Positions 36,126 through 45,905 are shown, counted from the stretch's first letter. The stretch is 64,000 bases of DNA from Brachyspira hampsonii (GCF_002214805.1 NZ_CP019914.1:3125640-3189639), one strand, 5' to 3'. The notes: generated from the letters alone by a model not told the origin. Translations and numbers: made by a program.

Positions 36126-37862
36126 TTATATAGTTTCATAATTAGTTATTACAACTATTTCATCTAGTATATTAATTATTGTATTAGGCATTGGATTCAA
36201 TATAATTTTTGATACACTTTTTATACCTATTAATATAACGTCTTTCTGTAAAAGTTCTATATGCACATCTATAAACTCTTTAGGTTCATTAAAATAATCT
36301 GAATATTTCTGCATAATAATATCTTTACCATTTTTACTTAATAGACCATTAAATACTGATAGTATATCCGGATTGAGAGAAGCATGTGCCATAAGCATTC
36401 CTATTAGTTTGCCGCTTACTATAAAATCTCTTACATCTTCTGAATATATTAAATCTCTGTTTTCTATTGAATTTATTAAAGATAATATTGGTATATGGTA
36501 GTCATTTTTTCTGATTATTTGTCTTATAATGAGGAGTATATTAATTGCTTTTACATCTGTTTCTATATTTTCGGATATGATTATTATCTTAGTTATATTT
36601 TTACTATTTATTATATCTAATAAATATTGATATTTTATTTTTTCATCTTTTATTTTGTTATAATCTATCTGTATAATTTCGCTGTCATTATTATATATAG
36701 ATATTATTTCCATAATTTCTGAGCTTATTATATCATTACATATTAATAATACTTTATGCTTATACTTAGGCTCTACTCCGACATGAGAACTAATATTAAT
36801 ACTTGATTTTACTTTATTTTTAAATAATATGATTAAATCATCTTTTTCTTTAACTATGCTATTACATCCCGGACTGAATAATGTTTTATCTTGATTATTA
36901 ATAAACCCCAATAATATTTCATTTTTATTTAATACTTTTCTGCTTGCATCTATAAATTTCATGTTATTTAAATTATGATCTTTTTCTATTTTTATGTCGT
37001 TTCCATCATAGGAGAAAAGCTCCTCATAAACACTGCTTAATCCTGTATACACTATACTTTGTGCTATGAGTTTATATAGAATTTCATATTTGTACACGGC
37101 ATGTATTTTAAATGATGCATCTTCTATTGATTTTATAATTTCTATACTTTCCATATTATTTAGAAGAACACAAATATTCATGCTCTTATTTTTGCTATTG
37201 GATTCATCAGAGATTTTTTTTAGAGATAATAATATTTTTAATGAATCTGTATCATCATCATTTATTATTGATATGCTATGAGATTTTTCTACATTCAAAA
37301 GTTTAAGGTTTTCCATTATATTAGGATTGCCTTCTCTTATTATAATATCAGCTTTTCCATGTTTGTTCATGAAGGCAATTCTTTTTTTGATGCTGTCAGC
37401 ATTATGTTCTGAAAGTAAAACTATTTTTTTGGCTCTTCCTATAATAAACTCTTCAATAATTGTCAGAGCTTCTTCTCCATATCCAAGGATAATAGAATGA
37501 TTATGCTCCATTATAAAAGCGTTTCCTTTACTTAAATTATATATTCTAATTTGTAAAGAATTATTAATCATAGCAATCAAAAGCCCCCAAACACATACAC
37601 CCACAAAATTAATAATCAAAAATATTATTACAACACCAATATGTCCGTCAACTGCTGATATGTTGCCTGTAGCTACAAATTGCGTAAGACCTTCCCAAAA
37701 AGCTTTTTCTAATGGATAGTTAAATAAAAAACGCATAAATACAGAAGTTATTAAAAGCATAGATATAATGCCTATAATCAATATAATAAGCTGGTATATT
37801 ATACCTTTATTAAATAGTCTATCTACTCTATATTTTATATACTTATGCATTTCATTAAACAT
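36126..37862 (-). CDS. CASTOR/POLLUX-like ion channel with altered filter
   Basis: The protein has 578 residues and is intact. Two membrane helices (about 22-50 and 75-100) flank a pore segment EGLTQFVATGNISAVDG, followed by the RCK_N-like region IMEHNHSIILGYGEEALTIIEEFI with its dinucleotide-binding glycines, then a second Rossmann-like repeat and TrkA_C-like ends. The two neighbours read FIDTGNISA; here Asp is Ala (A64), so ion selection may differ. Subunits of this family assemble as tetramers. It lies 14 bases upstream of the frameshifted copy and 72 bases downstream of the next copy, a likely operon. Confidence 0.82.
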   Translation of the reverse strand: MFNEMHKYIKYRVDRLFNKGIIYQLIILIIGIISMLLITSVFMRFLFNYPLEKAFWEGLTQFVATGNISAVDGHIGVVIIFLIINFVGVCVWGLLIAMINNSLQIRIYNLSKGNAFIMEHNHSIILGYGEEALTIIEEFIIGRAKKIVLLSEHNADSIKKRIAFMNKHGKADIIIREGNPNIMENLKLLNVEKSHSISIINDDDTDSLKILLSLKKISDESNSKNKSMNICVLLNNMESIEIIKSIEDASFKIHAVYKYEILYKLIAQSIVYTGLSSVYEELFSYDGNDIKIEKDHNLNNMKFIDASRKVLNKNEILLGFINNQDKTLFSPGCNSIVKEKDDLIILFKNKVKSSINISSHVGVEPKYKHKVLLICNDIISSEIMEIISIYNNDSEIIQIDYNKIKDEKIKYQYLLDIINSKNITKIIIISENIETDVKAINILLIIRQIIRKNDYHIPILSLINSIENRDLIYSEDVRDFIVSGKLIGMLMAHASLNPDILSVFNGLLSKNGKDIIMQKYSDYFNEPKEFIDVHIELLQKDVILIGIKSVSKIILNPMPNTIINILDEIVVITNYETI

Positions 37863-37934
37863 TATTACTACCTCTTATAAAATAAGATTTACATAAAGTA
37901 TATATTTTATGTAAATAATTGTAAACAAAATATA

Positions 37935-39704
37935 TTAAAAAATTAATTCTTCATTTTCTTCTTCTAATATATAATTTGTTATAATTACAATCTCATCTTT
38001 ATTATCAAGAAGGCATTCAGAATTAGGGTTTAAAATAATATCATTGTATCTTTTTATACCGATTATAATTATTTTTTTCTTTAATAAGGTAAAATAAATA
38101 TCTTTGAAGCTTTTTGATTCATTAAAATAATCAGAATATGGAGATATTATAATATCTTTTCCATTTCTGCTTAAAAGCCCATAGAAAACATATAATATGT
38201 TTGAGCTTATAGAAGCCTGAGCCATAAGCATACCTATAAGTTTACCGCTTACTATAAAGTCTCTTACATCATCTGAATATATTAAATTTCTTTTTTGTAT
38301 AGAGTTTAATAATGATAATATTGCTATATTTAATTTTTCTTTTTTTATTATTTCTCTTATAATCAAAAGTATATTAATGCTTTTTACATCTGTGATATTA
38401 TCCTCTGATATTAATACTATTTTTGTTGTGTTTTCTTTTTTTAATTTTTCAAGCATGAATTTATATTTATTTTTTTGAGATTTTATCAAATCATAACTTA
38501 ACATAACTATATTGTTATTTTCTATATACTCTGAAATTTCTTTTATTATTTCTGTATATCTTTTTTCTTCACATATTAACAGAATATTATTTTTATATTT
38601 AATAATATTCGGTTTTATATCAGGATATTCTTTTATAGGAGCATCATAATTATTTTTTGATAGTATTACTAATCTATTTTCTTTTTTTATTATATAATCA
38701 TAACTTGGTATTAAAAGCTGACTTCTGTCTTCTTTTGTAATTCCAAGCAATATCATTCCATTATCAAAATATTTTAAAGCGGCATCTTCAAATTTACAAT
38801 TATCAAAATCATGATCATATTCTATATAAAATACATTTCCGTCATTGGAAAATAAATCTTCATAAACATTGCTAAGTCCTGTATAAATTATGCTTTGTGC
38901 TATGAGTTTATAAAGAATTTCGTATTTATAAATTACATGAATAACAAAGCTTTTATTTTCTATTGATTTTATTATTTCAATAGTATCTTCTTCATGAACC
39001 AATACGCATATATTAATTTTATTATCAATTTTATTTTCTTCTATTTCTTCTATAATTTTTTTTAAAGCCAATAGTATATTGAGAGATTCTGTATCATCAT
39101 TATTGATTATTGATATGCTTGATGATTTTGATATATTCAATAGCTTTATATTTTCTATTCTGCTTGTATTTCCTTCTCTTATTATGATATTTGTTTTTTT
39201 ATATCCTTTTATAAATGAAACTCTTTTTCTTATAATATCAACATTATGTTCAGATAGTATTACAATAGTTTTTACTTTAGCTTTAATAAATTCTTCTACT
39301 ATAGTGAGAGCTTCTTCTCCGTATCCTAAAATAATAGCATGATTTTTTTCCATTATGAAGGCATTACCTTTACTAAGATTATTTATTCTATCCTGTAAAG
39401 CTTTATTAATCATAGCGATAAGCGAACCCCAGCCGCATACACCTACAAAAGTTACCATTAAAAAAGTTATTACAATGCCTGTATTGCCTTCTACCGATGA
39501 TATGTTTCCTGTATCTATAAACTGCATCAAACTATCCCAAAAAGCATCTTTAGGCGGATAATGAAAAAATACTATTATAAATATAGATACTATTAAAAGA
39601 AGAATTATTATAGCGAATACTAAAAGCATCAATTGATAGAAAAGCCCTTTATTAAGCATTCTGTCAATTCTATATTTTATATAATTAGATATATCTTTTA
39701 TCAT
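37935..39704 (-). CDS. CASTOR/POLLUX-like ion channel
   Basis: The protein has 589 residues and is the first of three tandem paralogues. The pore segment is DSLMQFIDTGNISSVEGNTG (D64) between two helices, followed by GVCGWGSLIAMINKALQDRINNLSKGNAFIMEKNHAIILGYGEEAL, which matches the post-pore signature of the CASTOR/POLLUX and Streptomyces-type channels (conserved Gly, Arg and ILG). Two RCK-like halves fill the C-terminal 480 residues. There is no TVGYG K+ filter, so it is not a canonical K+ channel. It lies in the inner membrane with cytoplasmic regulatory ring; ligand and ion are unknown. Confidence 0.82.
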   Translation of the reverse strand: MIKDISNYIKYRIDRMLNKGLFYQLMLLVFAIIILLLIVSIFIIVFFHYPPKDAFWDSLMQFIDTGNISSVEGNTGIVITFLMVTFVGVCGWGSLIAMINKALQDRINNLSKGNAFIMEKNHAIILGYGEEALTIVEEFIKAKVKTIVILSEHNVDIIRKRVSFIKGYKKTNIIIREGNTSRIENIKLLNISKSSSISIINNDDTESLNILLALKKIIEEIEENKIDNKINICVLVHEEDTIEIIKSIENKSFVIHVIYKYEILYKLIAQSIIYTGLSNVYEDLFSNDGNVFYIEYDHDFDNCKFEDAALKYFDNGMILLGITKEDRSQLLIPSYDYIIKKENRLVILSKNNYDAPIKEYPDIKPNIIKYKNNILLICEEKRYTEIIKEISEYIENNNIVMLSYDLIKSQKNKYKFMLEKLKKENTTKIVLISEDNITDVKSINILLIIREIIKKEKLNIAILSLLNSIQKRNLIYSDDVRDFIVSGKLIGMLMAQASISSNILYVFYGLLSRNGKDIIISPYSDYFNESKSFKDIYFTLLKKKIIIIGIKRYNDIILNPNSECLLDNKDEIVIITNYILEEENEELIF

Positions 39705-39912
39705 AAAAAACTCATTATATTTTTTATATATAAAAGATTATACTAAAGTAAATTAAAATTGCAAAATATTTTTTACTAAAATAAATAATATTTCTATATA
39801 GATTTTTAATATTTTTCATACTAGTGTTAGAAGTATTAGTTAATATATACATATTTAATGCTATTTGAATATATCTAATATTTTTTAAAATATTTTAAAA
39901 AGTGATAAATGA

Positions 39913-41859
39913 TTAAAAATTGTATCCAATTTCAAATTCCCAAGTAAAAGGCTTAGCAACGGAATATGTAGAAAGTATAGGTGTTTTATTAAAAATATTT
40001 TTAAAATGCATAGAAAATATTAAGTGTTCAAACCATATAGAATAGAATGATATATTAAAATCATGAAATACTTCAGAATATCGTATTGGTCTGTAATCTG
40101 TTAAAGGTCTTGGAACAGAGTAGGTGTAGTAAATATTCAATGATAATGAACTTAATACTTTATTTCTTGGTATAAAGTCATAACCTAATAGTGCACTTAT
40201 AACATGTTCAGGCAAACCTATTTTAGGCATTTCATCTTTACCCATATAGGCAAGCTGATAAGAATAACCTATTTTTGTTTTTATTTTATGATACTTCGCA
40301 AATGGTATATCATAACTTATACTTGGCGTAACTATATGAGAAGCTGCTGTATCAACATTTATAGGTGTATTACCATACCAAATTATTTTATTTGTATATG
40401 TTGTATAGGCATAAGATGCTTCTATTTTTAAATTGGTAACTGCTTCTAATGTTAATTTAGTAAGTAATTGATTATAGCTTTCAGGTAGCAGTTTAGGATT
40501 ACTAAAAGTGCCGTAATACAAATCATTAAAGGTAGGTGCGGTATAATCACTCATATAACCAAAATATAATCCGCAGCCTTTATAAAAATTTAAATTGAAT
40601 CCTACATTGTATGCTAAATAATTTTTATTTTCCTGATTTGTGAATACTTCATTTTGATATTCATATTTTATGCTTGGAAGTAATGTAAATATTGGTGAAG
40701 CATTATCCCAATATCCGAAAGACAGCTGCATTTCATATTTTAATGAAAGGGAATGTCTTTGAGGATAATAATAAAAATTAGTTTCTATAGAATTTGTATC
40801 TTCTGTTAAAATATCATATCTATATTCAGGAGTAAATTTATTATACATTGTGATAGTATTTGGTATAAATTCATCCATTCTTGATAAAGAAGCATTTAAA
40901 GCTATAGCATGCGATTTATAATCTGATATAAATTTGCCATTTTGATAATAAGGTCTGTCTACAAATGAATCAAATAAATATGATAAAGCAACAGTGTAAT
41001 CCAAAATATCAGAAAATCCATTATATGATACTGAAGATGTAAGAGTAGTAAATGTAAACCAAGAATCTGTTTTATTTACAGGCGGTATTTCATATTGTGC
41101 GGCAGAACTAGAATATGATATATTAGCAAATACATTTATATAATCTTTATTATCGAATGTATATTTATAGTTGGCTGATGAGTTTACTATAAACTGCCTA
41201 TTATCTTTGAAATTTCCTTGTACTATGTTTCCTGAAGAGTTAATAAAATCATAATAATAATTACCGTCGCTGTAGTATGAATCTGCTGTAAAAGTAAATA
41301 CCTGATGTTCATCAATATTTCTTGAAAACAGTATTGAAGGTCTTACAGTATTATAAGCACCATAACCTAATGATATTAAAAGTATATCTTGAACAGGACT
41401 TTTAGTTGTTATGTATATTGAGTTTCCTATTATTTCAATAGATTCTATCAAATTTGAAGGTATTCTTCTTAAATCAACACCGGCATCAGCATTTCCTTTA
41501 GCAGTATTCATAAGTACGCCATTAACATATATTTTTATATTGTCTCCGTTGGCCCCTGCCGGATCAATAACTTCATTGCCCATATATGTACCTTTATTTA
41601 CAAATCCCGGCTGATTAGCTAAAACTTCCTGTGCATTTTTATAACCCATTCTGTCTATTTCTTCAGAAGTTATTATACGATTATTCGCTTTGATTGGAAC
41701 TTTAGGAGCTGAAGGCTGATTTGTCTGATTAGTTTGAGAGGTATTTGTTATTTCCGCTTGAGAAGTAATCCAAATACCTCCTTTAAGTTCTCTTATAAGA
41801 TAAGTTTGAGAATACAATAAATTTGTAAATATAAATAATGTTATGATATACTTTTTCAT
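39913..41859 (-). CDS. BtuB-like TonB-dependent outer-membrane receptor
   Basis: The protein has 648 residues with a signal peptide (ITLFIFTNLLYSQ). The plug domain follows (RIITSEEIDRMGYKNAQEVLANQPG, DNIKIYVNGVLMN, LRRIPSNLIESIEII), then a 22-strand-type barrel (APTFNDLYYG) ending in the outer-membrane signature EFEIGYNF. In BtuB the plug continues with a GP-x-S-x-YG-x-AIGG-x-INI segment; here it is shortened to GNSIYITTKSP. The gene is last in a unit of four lipoproteins headed by a cobalamin riboswitch, which points to a corrinoid as substrate; this is inference from regulation. The start gap to the upstream lipoprotein is 37 bases. Confidence 0.87.
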   Translation of the reverse strand: MKKYIITLFIFTNLLYSQTYLIRELKGGIWITSQAEITNTSQTNQTNQPSAPKVPIKANNRIITSEEIDRMGYKNAQEVLANQPGFVNKGTYMGNEVIDPAGANGDNIKIYVNGVLMNTAKGNADAGVDLRRIPSNLIESIEIIGNSIYITTKSPVQDILLISLGYGAYNTVRPSILFSRNIDEHQVFTFTADSYYSDGNYYYDFINSSGNIVQGNFKDNRQFIVNSSANYKYTFDNKDYINVFANISYSSSAAQYEIPPVNKTDSWFTFTTLTSSVSYNGFSDILDYTVALSYLFDSFVDRPYYQNGKFISDYKSHAIALNASLSRMDEFIPNTITMYNKFTPEYRYDILTEDTNSIETNFYYYPQRHSLSLKYEMQLSFGYWDNASPIFTLLPSIKYEYQNEVFTNQENKNYLAYNVGFNLNFYKGCGLYFGYMSDYTAPTFNDLYYGTFSNPKLLPESYNQLLTKLTLEAVTNLKIEASYAYTTYTNKIIWYGNTPINVDTAASHIVTPSISYDIPFAKYHKIKTKIGYSYQLAYMGKDEMPKIGLPEHVISALLGYDFIPRNKVLSSLSLNIYYTYSVPRPLTDYRPIRYSEVFHDFNISFYSIWFEHLIFSMHFKNIFNKTPILSTYSVAKPFTWEFEIGYNF

Positions 41860-41896
41860 AATTAAAAGTTTTTAATATTAAAATATATTTTTTGTT

Positions 41897-42484
41897 TTAT
41901 TGAAGTTTTAAATAACCAAAAGGCCACCAATATTTAACCCAATCGCTAGTGTTTTCATTAGGTATAACATTTTCATCAGATCCTCCGCCATACCAAGCCT
42001 GTTCAATACCTTCTTCATCTACTATGATGAGTCTGTATCGTATTAACATTCCAACACCTGTTTTATTATCCCAATATACTCCGGCTATATAATTTTTGCC
42101 ATTGTATTTGCATACCATACATCTTTTAAAAACAGTTCTTGCACTTGTTCCGTTTTCCCATTTTTCTTCGTAATAGTTAGCATCTTCTTTAAACTCGCCT
42201 GTTATTGTAGTATAGGCAGATGTAGCATATATAGTTTTATTTTTAACCATGTTTTTCCATAGTTCTTCAATTTTAGCCTGAGTTATTTCTCCTGTAAAAG
42301 ACTGATTGCCATAATAAACAGTTCCATTAAATCCATTTGCAATTTCAACACCTGATACACTTTCTTTATCAGAAATTTCTTCAGCTGCTTCCTGTCTAGG
42401 ATCTGTTGCTGATTTCTGACTGCATGAAATAGATATTGCTAATATTATAAATATTAGTAATATGACTTTTATTCTATTTTTCAT
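41897..42484 (-). CDS. B12-unit lipoprotein, family A
   Basis: The lipoprotein has 195 residues with lipobox ILAISISC. The C-terminal ~100 residues define family A with the genes at 43898 and 44864: AGVYWDNKTGVGMLIRYRLIIVDEEG, then EQAWYGGGSDENVIP and a final FGYLK. I recognise no known domain. AAAGGA supports the ATG at 42484; an upstream in-frame ATG has no such site. It is the gene directly before the TonB-dependent receptor in the riboswitch-controlled unit, so a surface or periplasmic corrinoid-binding role is plausible but unproven. Confidence 0.8.
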   Translation of the reverse strand: MKNRIKVILLIFIILAISISCSQKSATDPRQEAAEEISDKESVSGVEIANGFNGTVYYGNQSFTGEITQAKIEELWKNMVKNKTIYATSAYTTITGEFKEDANYYEEKWENGTSARTVFKRCMVCKYNGKNYIAGVYWDNKTGVGMLIRYRLIIVDEEGIEQAWYGGGSDENVIPNENTSDWVKYWWPFGYLKLQ

Positions 42485-42558
42485 AATGATTCCTTTTAAT
42501 ATTTTATGATGTATTTCATATTTAATATACAATATGCAATACACTTATTTTTATAATT

Positions 42559-43128
42559 TTATTTTGTCTGCGGTACTAAATCTGAATAATAAGAAAAAGC
42601 ATTATTTTCTTCAGTAAATATGGATTTTGCTTCTTCAAAAGTTTCTGCAGAGGCACTTCCATCTGAAAGCATAGCTTGCGAAATAGATAAAGTATTTGCA
42701 GATAAACTTTTAAATGATATAGCATACCATTTATTTAAGTAATCAGGACTCCAAGATGGTGCCATAGTATATGTACCATACATAATTCCTGATGTATTAT
42801 CACTATTCCAAATAATTTCCACTATAGAAATAGAGTAGCTAACATCTCCTGCCGGATCAGGTACAATAAAGTCTATTTTATTATTTACATTTTCTCTTAT
42901 TTGATATACTTCATTATATTGCGGCTGTTTTTCATTATACCAATCTTTGATTAGAATTGTATAATTTGCATTTTGTTTCCAAGAAGGTTTTCCTGTTGTT
43001 GTTTCATTACCATTTTGTGATGAAAAATCATTTATATTGCTTGGATTGTTTGGGTTATTTTTAGCACATGATATTGATAAAAATAATGCGATTAATAGTG
43101 TTAATAAAACTTTGATTTGTTTTTGCAT
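42559..43128 (-). CDS. B12-unit lipoprotein, family B
   Basis: The lipoprotein has 189 residues with lipobox LFLSISC and an Asn/Pro-rich linker (KNNPNNPSN). Family B, shared with 43271 and 45424, is marked by a strand with E-x-I-x-W followed by T/E-x-GIMYG-x-Y (IVEIIWNSDNTSGIMYGTY), KWYAISFKSLSANTLSIS, and a closing helix ETFEEAKSIFTEENNAFSYY. No known domain is recognised. AAAGGA precedes the ATG. It is the third gene of the downstream riboswitch unit. Confidence 0.8.
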   Translation of the reverse strand: MQKQIKVLLTLLIALFLSISCAKNNPNNPSNINDFSSQNGNETTTGKPSWKQNANYTILIKDWYNEKQPQYNEVYQIRENVNNKIDFIVPDPAGDVSYSISIVEIIWNSDNTSGIMYGTYTMAPSWSPDYLNKWYAISFKSLSANTLSISQAMLSDGSASAETFEEAKSIFTEENNAFSYYSDLVPQTK

Positions 43129-43270
43129 AAAATGATCCTTTGATAAAAATAAAAAATAAAAAATAAAAAATTAATATTAATTTAATTAATGAGCATAATG
43201 TTTATTACTCTAAATTATTTAAATGCTTTTAAACTTTTTAATAATTTTATAAAAACTAAACTTTATAATA

Positions 43271-43780
43271 TTATTGTTTATATGCTGTATAAGTATCGTA
43301 AGCATTAAATGCTCCGCTTGATGATGTGAAAACAGTTTTGGCTTCTTCTAAAGTTTCAGCATATTTTTTATTGTTTAATGAATCTTCAGAAAGTTCTACA
43401 CTGCCTGCAGTTAAATTTCTAAAAGCTATTGCCATATATTTTTTTGTTAGAGTTGAATCTAGAGCGTAATTGCATTTACCGTACATAATGCCTTCAGTTT
43501 CAGATATCCAAGTTATTGATTCTATAGTCAGCGTATATTTCATAGTCTTTGGATATTCAATATATGAATTTAATGCAGCTGTATAAGCTTGTTCATTATT
43601 TATATATTTAAATACTGATGCACTTCCAGCCCATATCTGTTGTAATAGACTGTAATTGGATTTATCCTTCCATTTTGTAGTATCTTCATTATTGGTATTA
43701 GGATTGTTTGGATTTGAACATGAAACAGATGATAGTATAATAATTGCTAATATTGATAAAATTTTAATTTGTTTTTTCAT
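43271..43780 (-). CDS. B12-unit lipoprotein, family B
   Basis: The lipoprotein has 169 residues with lipobox IILSSVSC and linker NPNNPNTNN. It shares the family B core: IESITWISETEGIMYGKCNY, KYMAIAFRNLTAGSVELS and AETLEEAKTVFTSSSGAFNAY. It is more diverged than the copy at 42559 and carries an extra cysteine (GKCNY) in the mature part. AAGGAA precedes the ATG. It is second in the unit, 117 bases after the family A gene at 43898. Confidence 0.8.
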   Translation of the reverse strand: MKKQIKILSILAIIILSSVSCSNPNNPNTNNEDTTKWKDKSNYSLLQQIWAGSASVFKYINNEQAYTAALNSYIEYPKTMKYTLTIESITWISETEGIMYGKCNYALDSTLTKKYMAIAFRNLTAGSVELSEDSLNNKKYAETLEEAKTVFTSSSGAFNAYDTYTAYKQ

Positions 43781-43897
43781 AATAAAATTCCTTCAATTTA
43801 TTATGAAAGTTTTACTATGTAACTTTCACTGAATTTCTTATGATTTCATAATATAAAGAACGGCTTTGTATAAAACCGCTATTTTTACTATTTTTAA

Positions 43898-44449
43898 TTA
43901 ATTTATTTTAATATACCCAAAGAAATAGCTATATTTAACCCAAGATTCAGGTATAGTATTTGGATCATTGGCACCACTTCCATAGAATGCTTGTTCTTCT
44001 CCATTTTCTGTTATATAAATTAAACGCCATAAATTTCCATATTTAGAAGCTTCATCATAATAAACACCGCCTATATATTCTTTTCCATTATCTGTAACAT
44101 TTGTAGCGAATTTAAATCTATCTCTAACTGTATTTGGATAATTAGCTGCATAGTAGTTAGCTTTATCATCAGTATATCCCATAATTATTGTAGGTGCATA
44201 TGTGCTATATATTGTTTGGTCTGTGAAAGTGTTCATCCAATTAGTTGTAAAATAATCTATTTTTCTTGGGTCTGTCCAATCTAAATATAATATAGTTTCA
44301 TCTGCTAAGAACCTATAATTACGATTTCCAGAACCAGCAGCTATAGATATTTCTTGATTATTTGGATTGTTTGGGTTGTTCTTAGCACATGATACTGCCA
44401 AGAATAAAGCAATTATAACTGTTAATAAAACTTTGATTTGTTTTTGCAT
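43898..44449 (-). CDS. B12-unit lipoprotein, family A, first gene after riboswitch 1
   Basis: The lipoprotein has 183 residues with lipobox LFLAVSC and linker KNNPNNPNN. It is family A: YIGGVYYDEASKYGNLWRLIYITENG, then EQAFYGSGANDPNTIP and FGYIKIN at the end. It is the most diverged A member. The ribosome binding site AAAGGAG lies in the riboswitch expression platform: its 10-base AATAAAGGAG can pair perfectly with CTCCTTTATT upstream, so translation is the likely control point. First of four lipoproteins and the TonB receptor. Confidence 0.8.
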   Translation of the reverse strand: MQKQIKVLLTVIIALFLAVSCAKNNPNNPNNQEISIAAGSGNRNYRFLADETILYLDWTDPRKIDYFTTNWMNTFTDQTIYSTYAPTIIMGYTDDKANYYAANYPNTVRDRFKFATNVTDNGKEYIGGVYYDEASKYGNLWRLIYITENGEEQAFYGSGANDPNTIPESWVKYSYFFGYIKIN

Positions 44450-44457
44450 AAGTAATG

Positions 44458-44650
44458 CTCCTTTATTTCTTATTAATTTAATAGCTTTTCAATAAAGGAG
44501 TGCATAAAATAATAATTTTTTTCAGTGCACTCGCCTGTTTTAATGGTAAATCCGACTTCGTTAATTTTTTATAGTTTTAAATAAAATTAATAAAAAATTA
44601 AACTTTACGGTTGCATGCCAGCGAAGGATTCTCACCCTCATTCCCATAAT
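44458..44650 (-). promoter_or_regulatory. cobalamin riboswitch 1
   Basis: Read on the minus strand, the leader contains the cobalamin aptamer core: GGGAAT, GGGTGAGAATCC, CGCTGGCATGCAACCGTAA, then GAAGTCGGATTTACC. It can be aligned position by position to the E. coli btuB leader (GGGAAT, AGTGCGAATCT, GCTGACGCGCAGCGGTAA). A hairpin GAGTGCA/TGCACTC follows (44526-44532 with 44498-44504). Its 3' arm runs into CTCCTTTATT, which is perfectly complementary to the ribosome binding site region AATAAAGGAG at 44458-44467. B12 should therefore repress translation of the lipoprotein at 43898 and the genes behind it. Confidence 0.88.
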
Positions 44651-44671
44651 ATTAATTTATAATTTGCATTG

Positions 44672-44700
44672 ATTATATACAAGAATATTTTTTATATCAA
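44672..44700 (-). promoter_or_regulatory. promoter of riboswitch unit 1
   Basis: On the minus strand, TTGATA (44700-44695) and TATAAT (44677-44672) have a 17-base spacer. The predicted start, near 44665, lies about 18 bases before the GGGAAT aptamer box. Confidence 0.7.
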
Positions 44701-44863
44701 GCAATTTTATGTATAAACTTAAAAATGATATTACTTGCAATAAATATATTTTTATACAAATATTCATATTATTTTTATTTATGTAAAAAATATAAGCAGA
44801 AATGTAAATAATATAAAAGAAATAGTTTTATAACTGTACATTTTATTATTTTTCATTTATTAA

Positions 44864-45406
44864 TCAATAAGTTTTTAAATATCCAAAAGTAAAATCATAT
44901 TTAGTCCACAAAGTATTTTCATCTGGAATAATACTTTCATCATTTCCTCCGCCATACCAAGCCTGTTCAGCACCATTTTCATCTATTATTATAAGTCTGT
45001 AACGGACTGTCATTCCTGTTCCTGTTTTATTATCCCAATATACAGCGGCAAGATATTTTTTGTTATTATATTCATAAACTCCGCATTCTACAAATTTTGT
45101 TCTGATATTTACTTTATCCGTATTATCATAATAATTGGCATTATTGTCAAAGTTTCCGATTGCATCAGCATAATCATTTGCTTCATAAACAGTTTGCCCG
45201 CCTACTAAATTAAACCATAAATTTTTTAATTGAGCTTCGTCAGTTACATCAATTTCAGAAGTTTTACTGCCGTATTGTATAGTATGTATTCCTGAAGTTA
45301 TAGCTTTAATCGAGTATGTATTGTTATTAGGATTTGTAGGAGGATTAGAACAAGATATAATTACTGCAAATATTATAATTAATAAATATGATTTTTTAAT
45401 TTTCAT
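44864..45406 (-). CDS. B12-unit lipoprotein, family A
   Basis: The lipoprotein has 180 residues with lipobox IIFAVIISC and linker NPPTNPNNN. It is close to the copy at 41897: LAAVYWDNKTGTGMTVRYRLI, then EQAWYGGGNDESIIP and FGYLKTY. AGAGG precedes the ATG. It begins 17 bases after the stop of the family B gene at 45424, so the two form a short B-A unit behind riboswitch 2. The A and B types may work as partners, because each riboswitch unit contains both. Confidence 0.8.
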   Translation of the reverse strand: MKIKKSYLLIIIFAVIISCSNPPTNPNNNTYSIKAITSGIHTIQYGSKTSEIDVTDEAQLKNLWFNLVGGQTVYEANDYADAIGNFDNNANYYDNTDKVNIRTKFVECGVYEYNNKKYLAAVYWDNKTGTGMTVRYRLIIIDENGAEQAWYGGGNDESIIPDENTLWTKYDFTFGYLKTY

Positions 45407-45423
45407 TGTAGACCTCTAAATTA

Positions 45424-45897
45424 TTATCTAACAGCAGTACAATCTGAAAAAGTGCCAAAATAACCATTGGCTTCAGTAAATTTTGAAATAGCCTCTATAA
45501 AATTTTCAGCAGAAAAGTCAGAACCTTTAGAAGCACCGCAAATTTTTATAGTTGTCTCTGTTAAATCTTTAAATGAAACAGCGTACCATTTTCCTACTAC
45601 TTCTGGTGAATATGTATTAGCTGTATATTGTCCGTATATTATACCAGCAGTATCGCTAGTCCACTTAATATGTTTTATATCAAAAGAATAACTTGTTGAA
45701 TTATTGTATAAACTATCAAATTTGCTAGTAGTAATAACATATTGAGAAGTTCCGTAAGTTGTGTCATTGTCCTGCCATTTTTGCTGAAGCATCTGTTCTT
45801 TAGTTTTTATTGGATTTGTTACATTATCTTTAGAACATGATACTGATAAGAATAAAGCAATTAGAAGTGTTAATAAAATTTTGATTTGTTTTTGCAT
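45424..45897 (-). CDS. B12-unit lipoprotein, family B, first gene after riboswitch 2
   Basis: The lipoprotein has 157 residues with lipobox LFLSVSC. Family B marks are HIKWTSDTAGIIYGQY, KWYAVSFKDLTETTIKI and ENFIEAISKFTEANGYF. The first ~20 residues (MQKQIKILLTLLIALFLSVSC) are almost the same as in the genes at 42559 and 43898, consistent with duplication that included the leader. The ribosome binding site is the same AAAGGAG sequestered by riboswitch 2. Confidence 0.8.
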   Translation of the reverse strand: MQKQIKILLTLLIALFLSVSCSKDNVTNPIKTKEQMLQQKWQDNDTTYGTSQYVITTSKFDSLYNNSTSYSFDIKHIKWTSDTAGIIYGQYTANTYSPEVVGKWYAVSFKDLTETTIKICGASKGSDFSAENFIEAISKFTEANGYFGTFSDCTAVR

Positions 45898-45905
45898 AAG
45901 TAATG

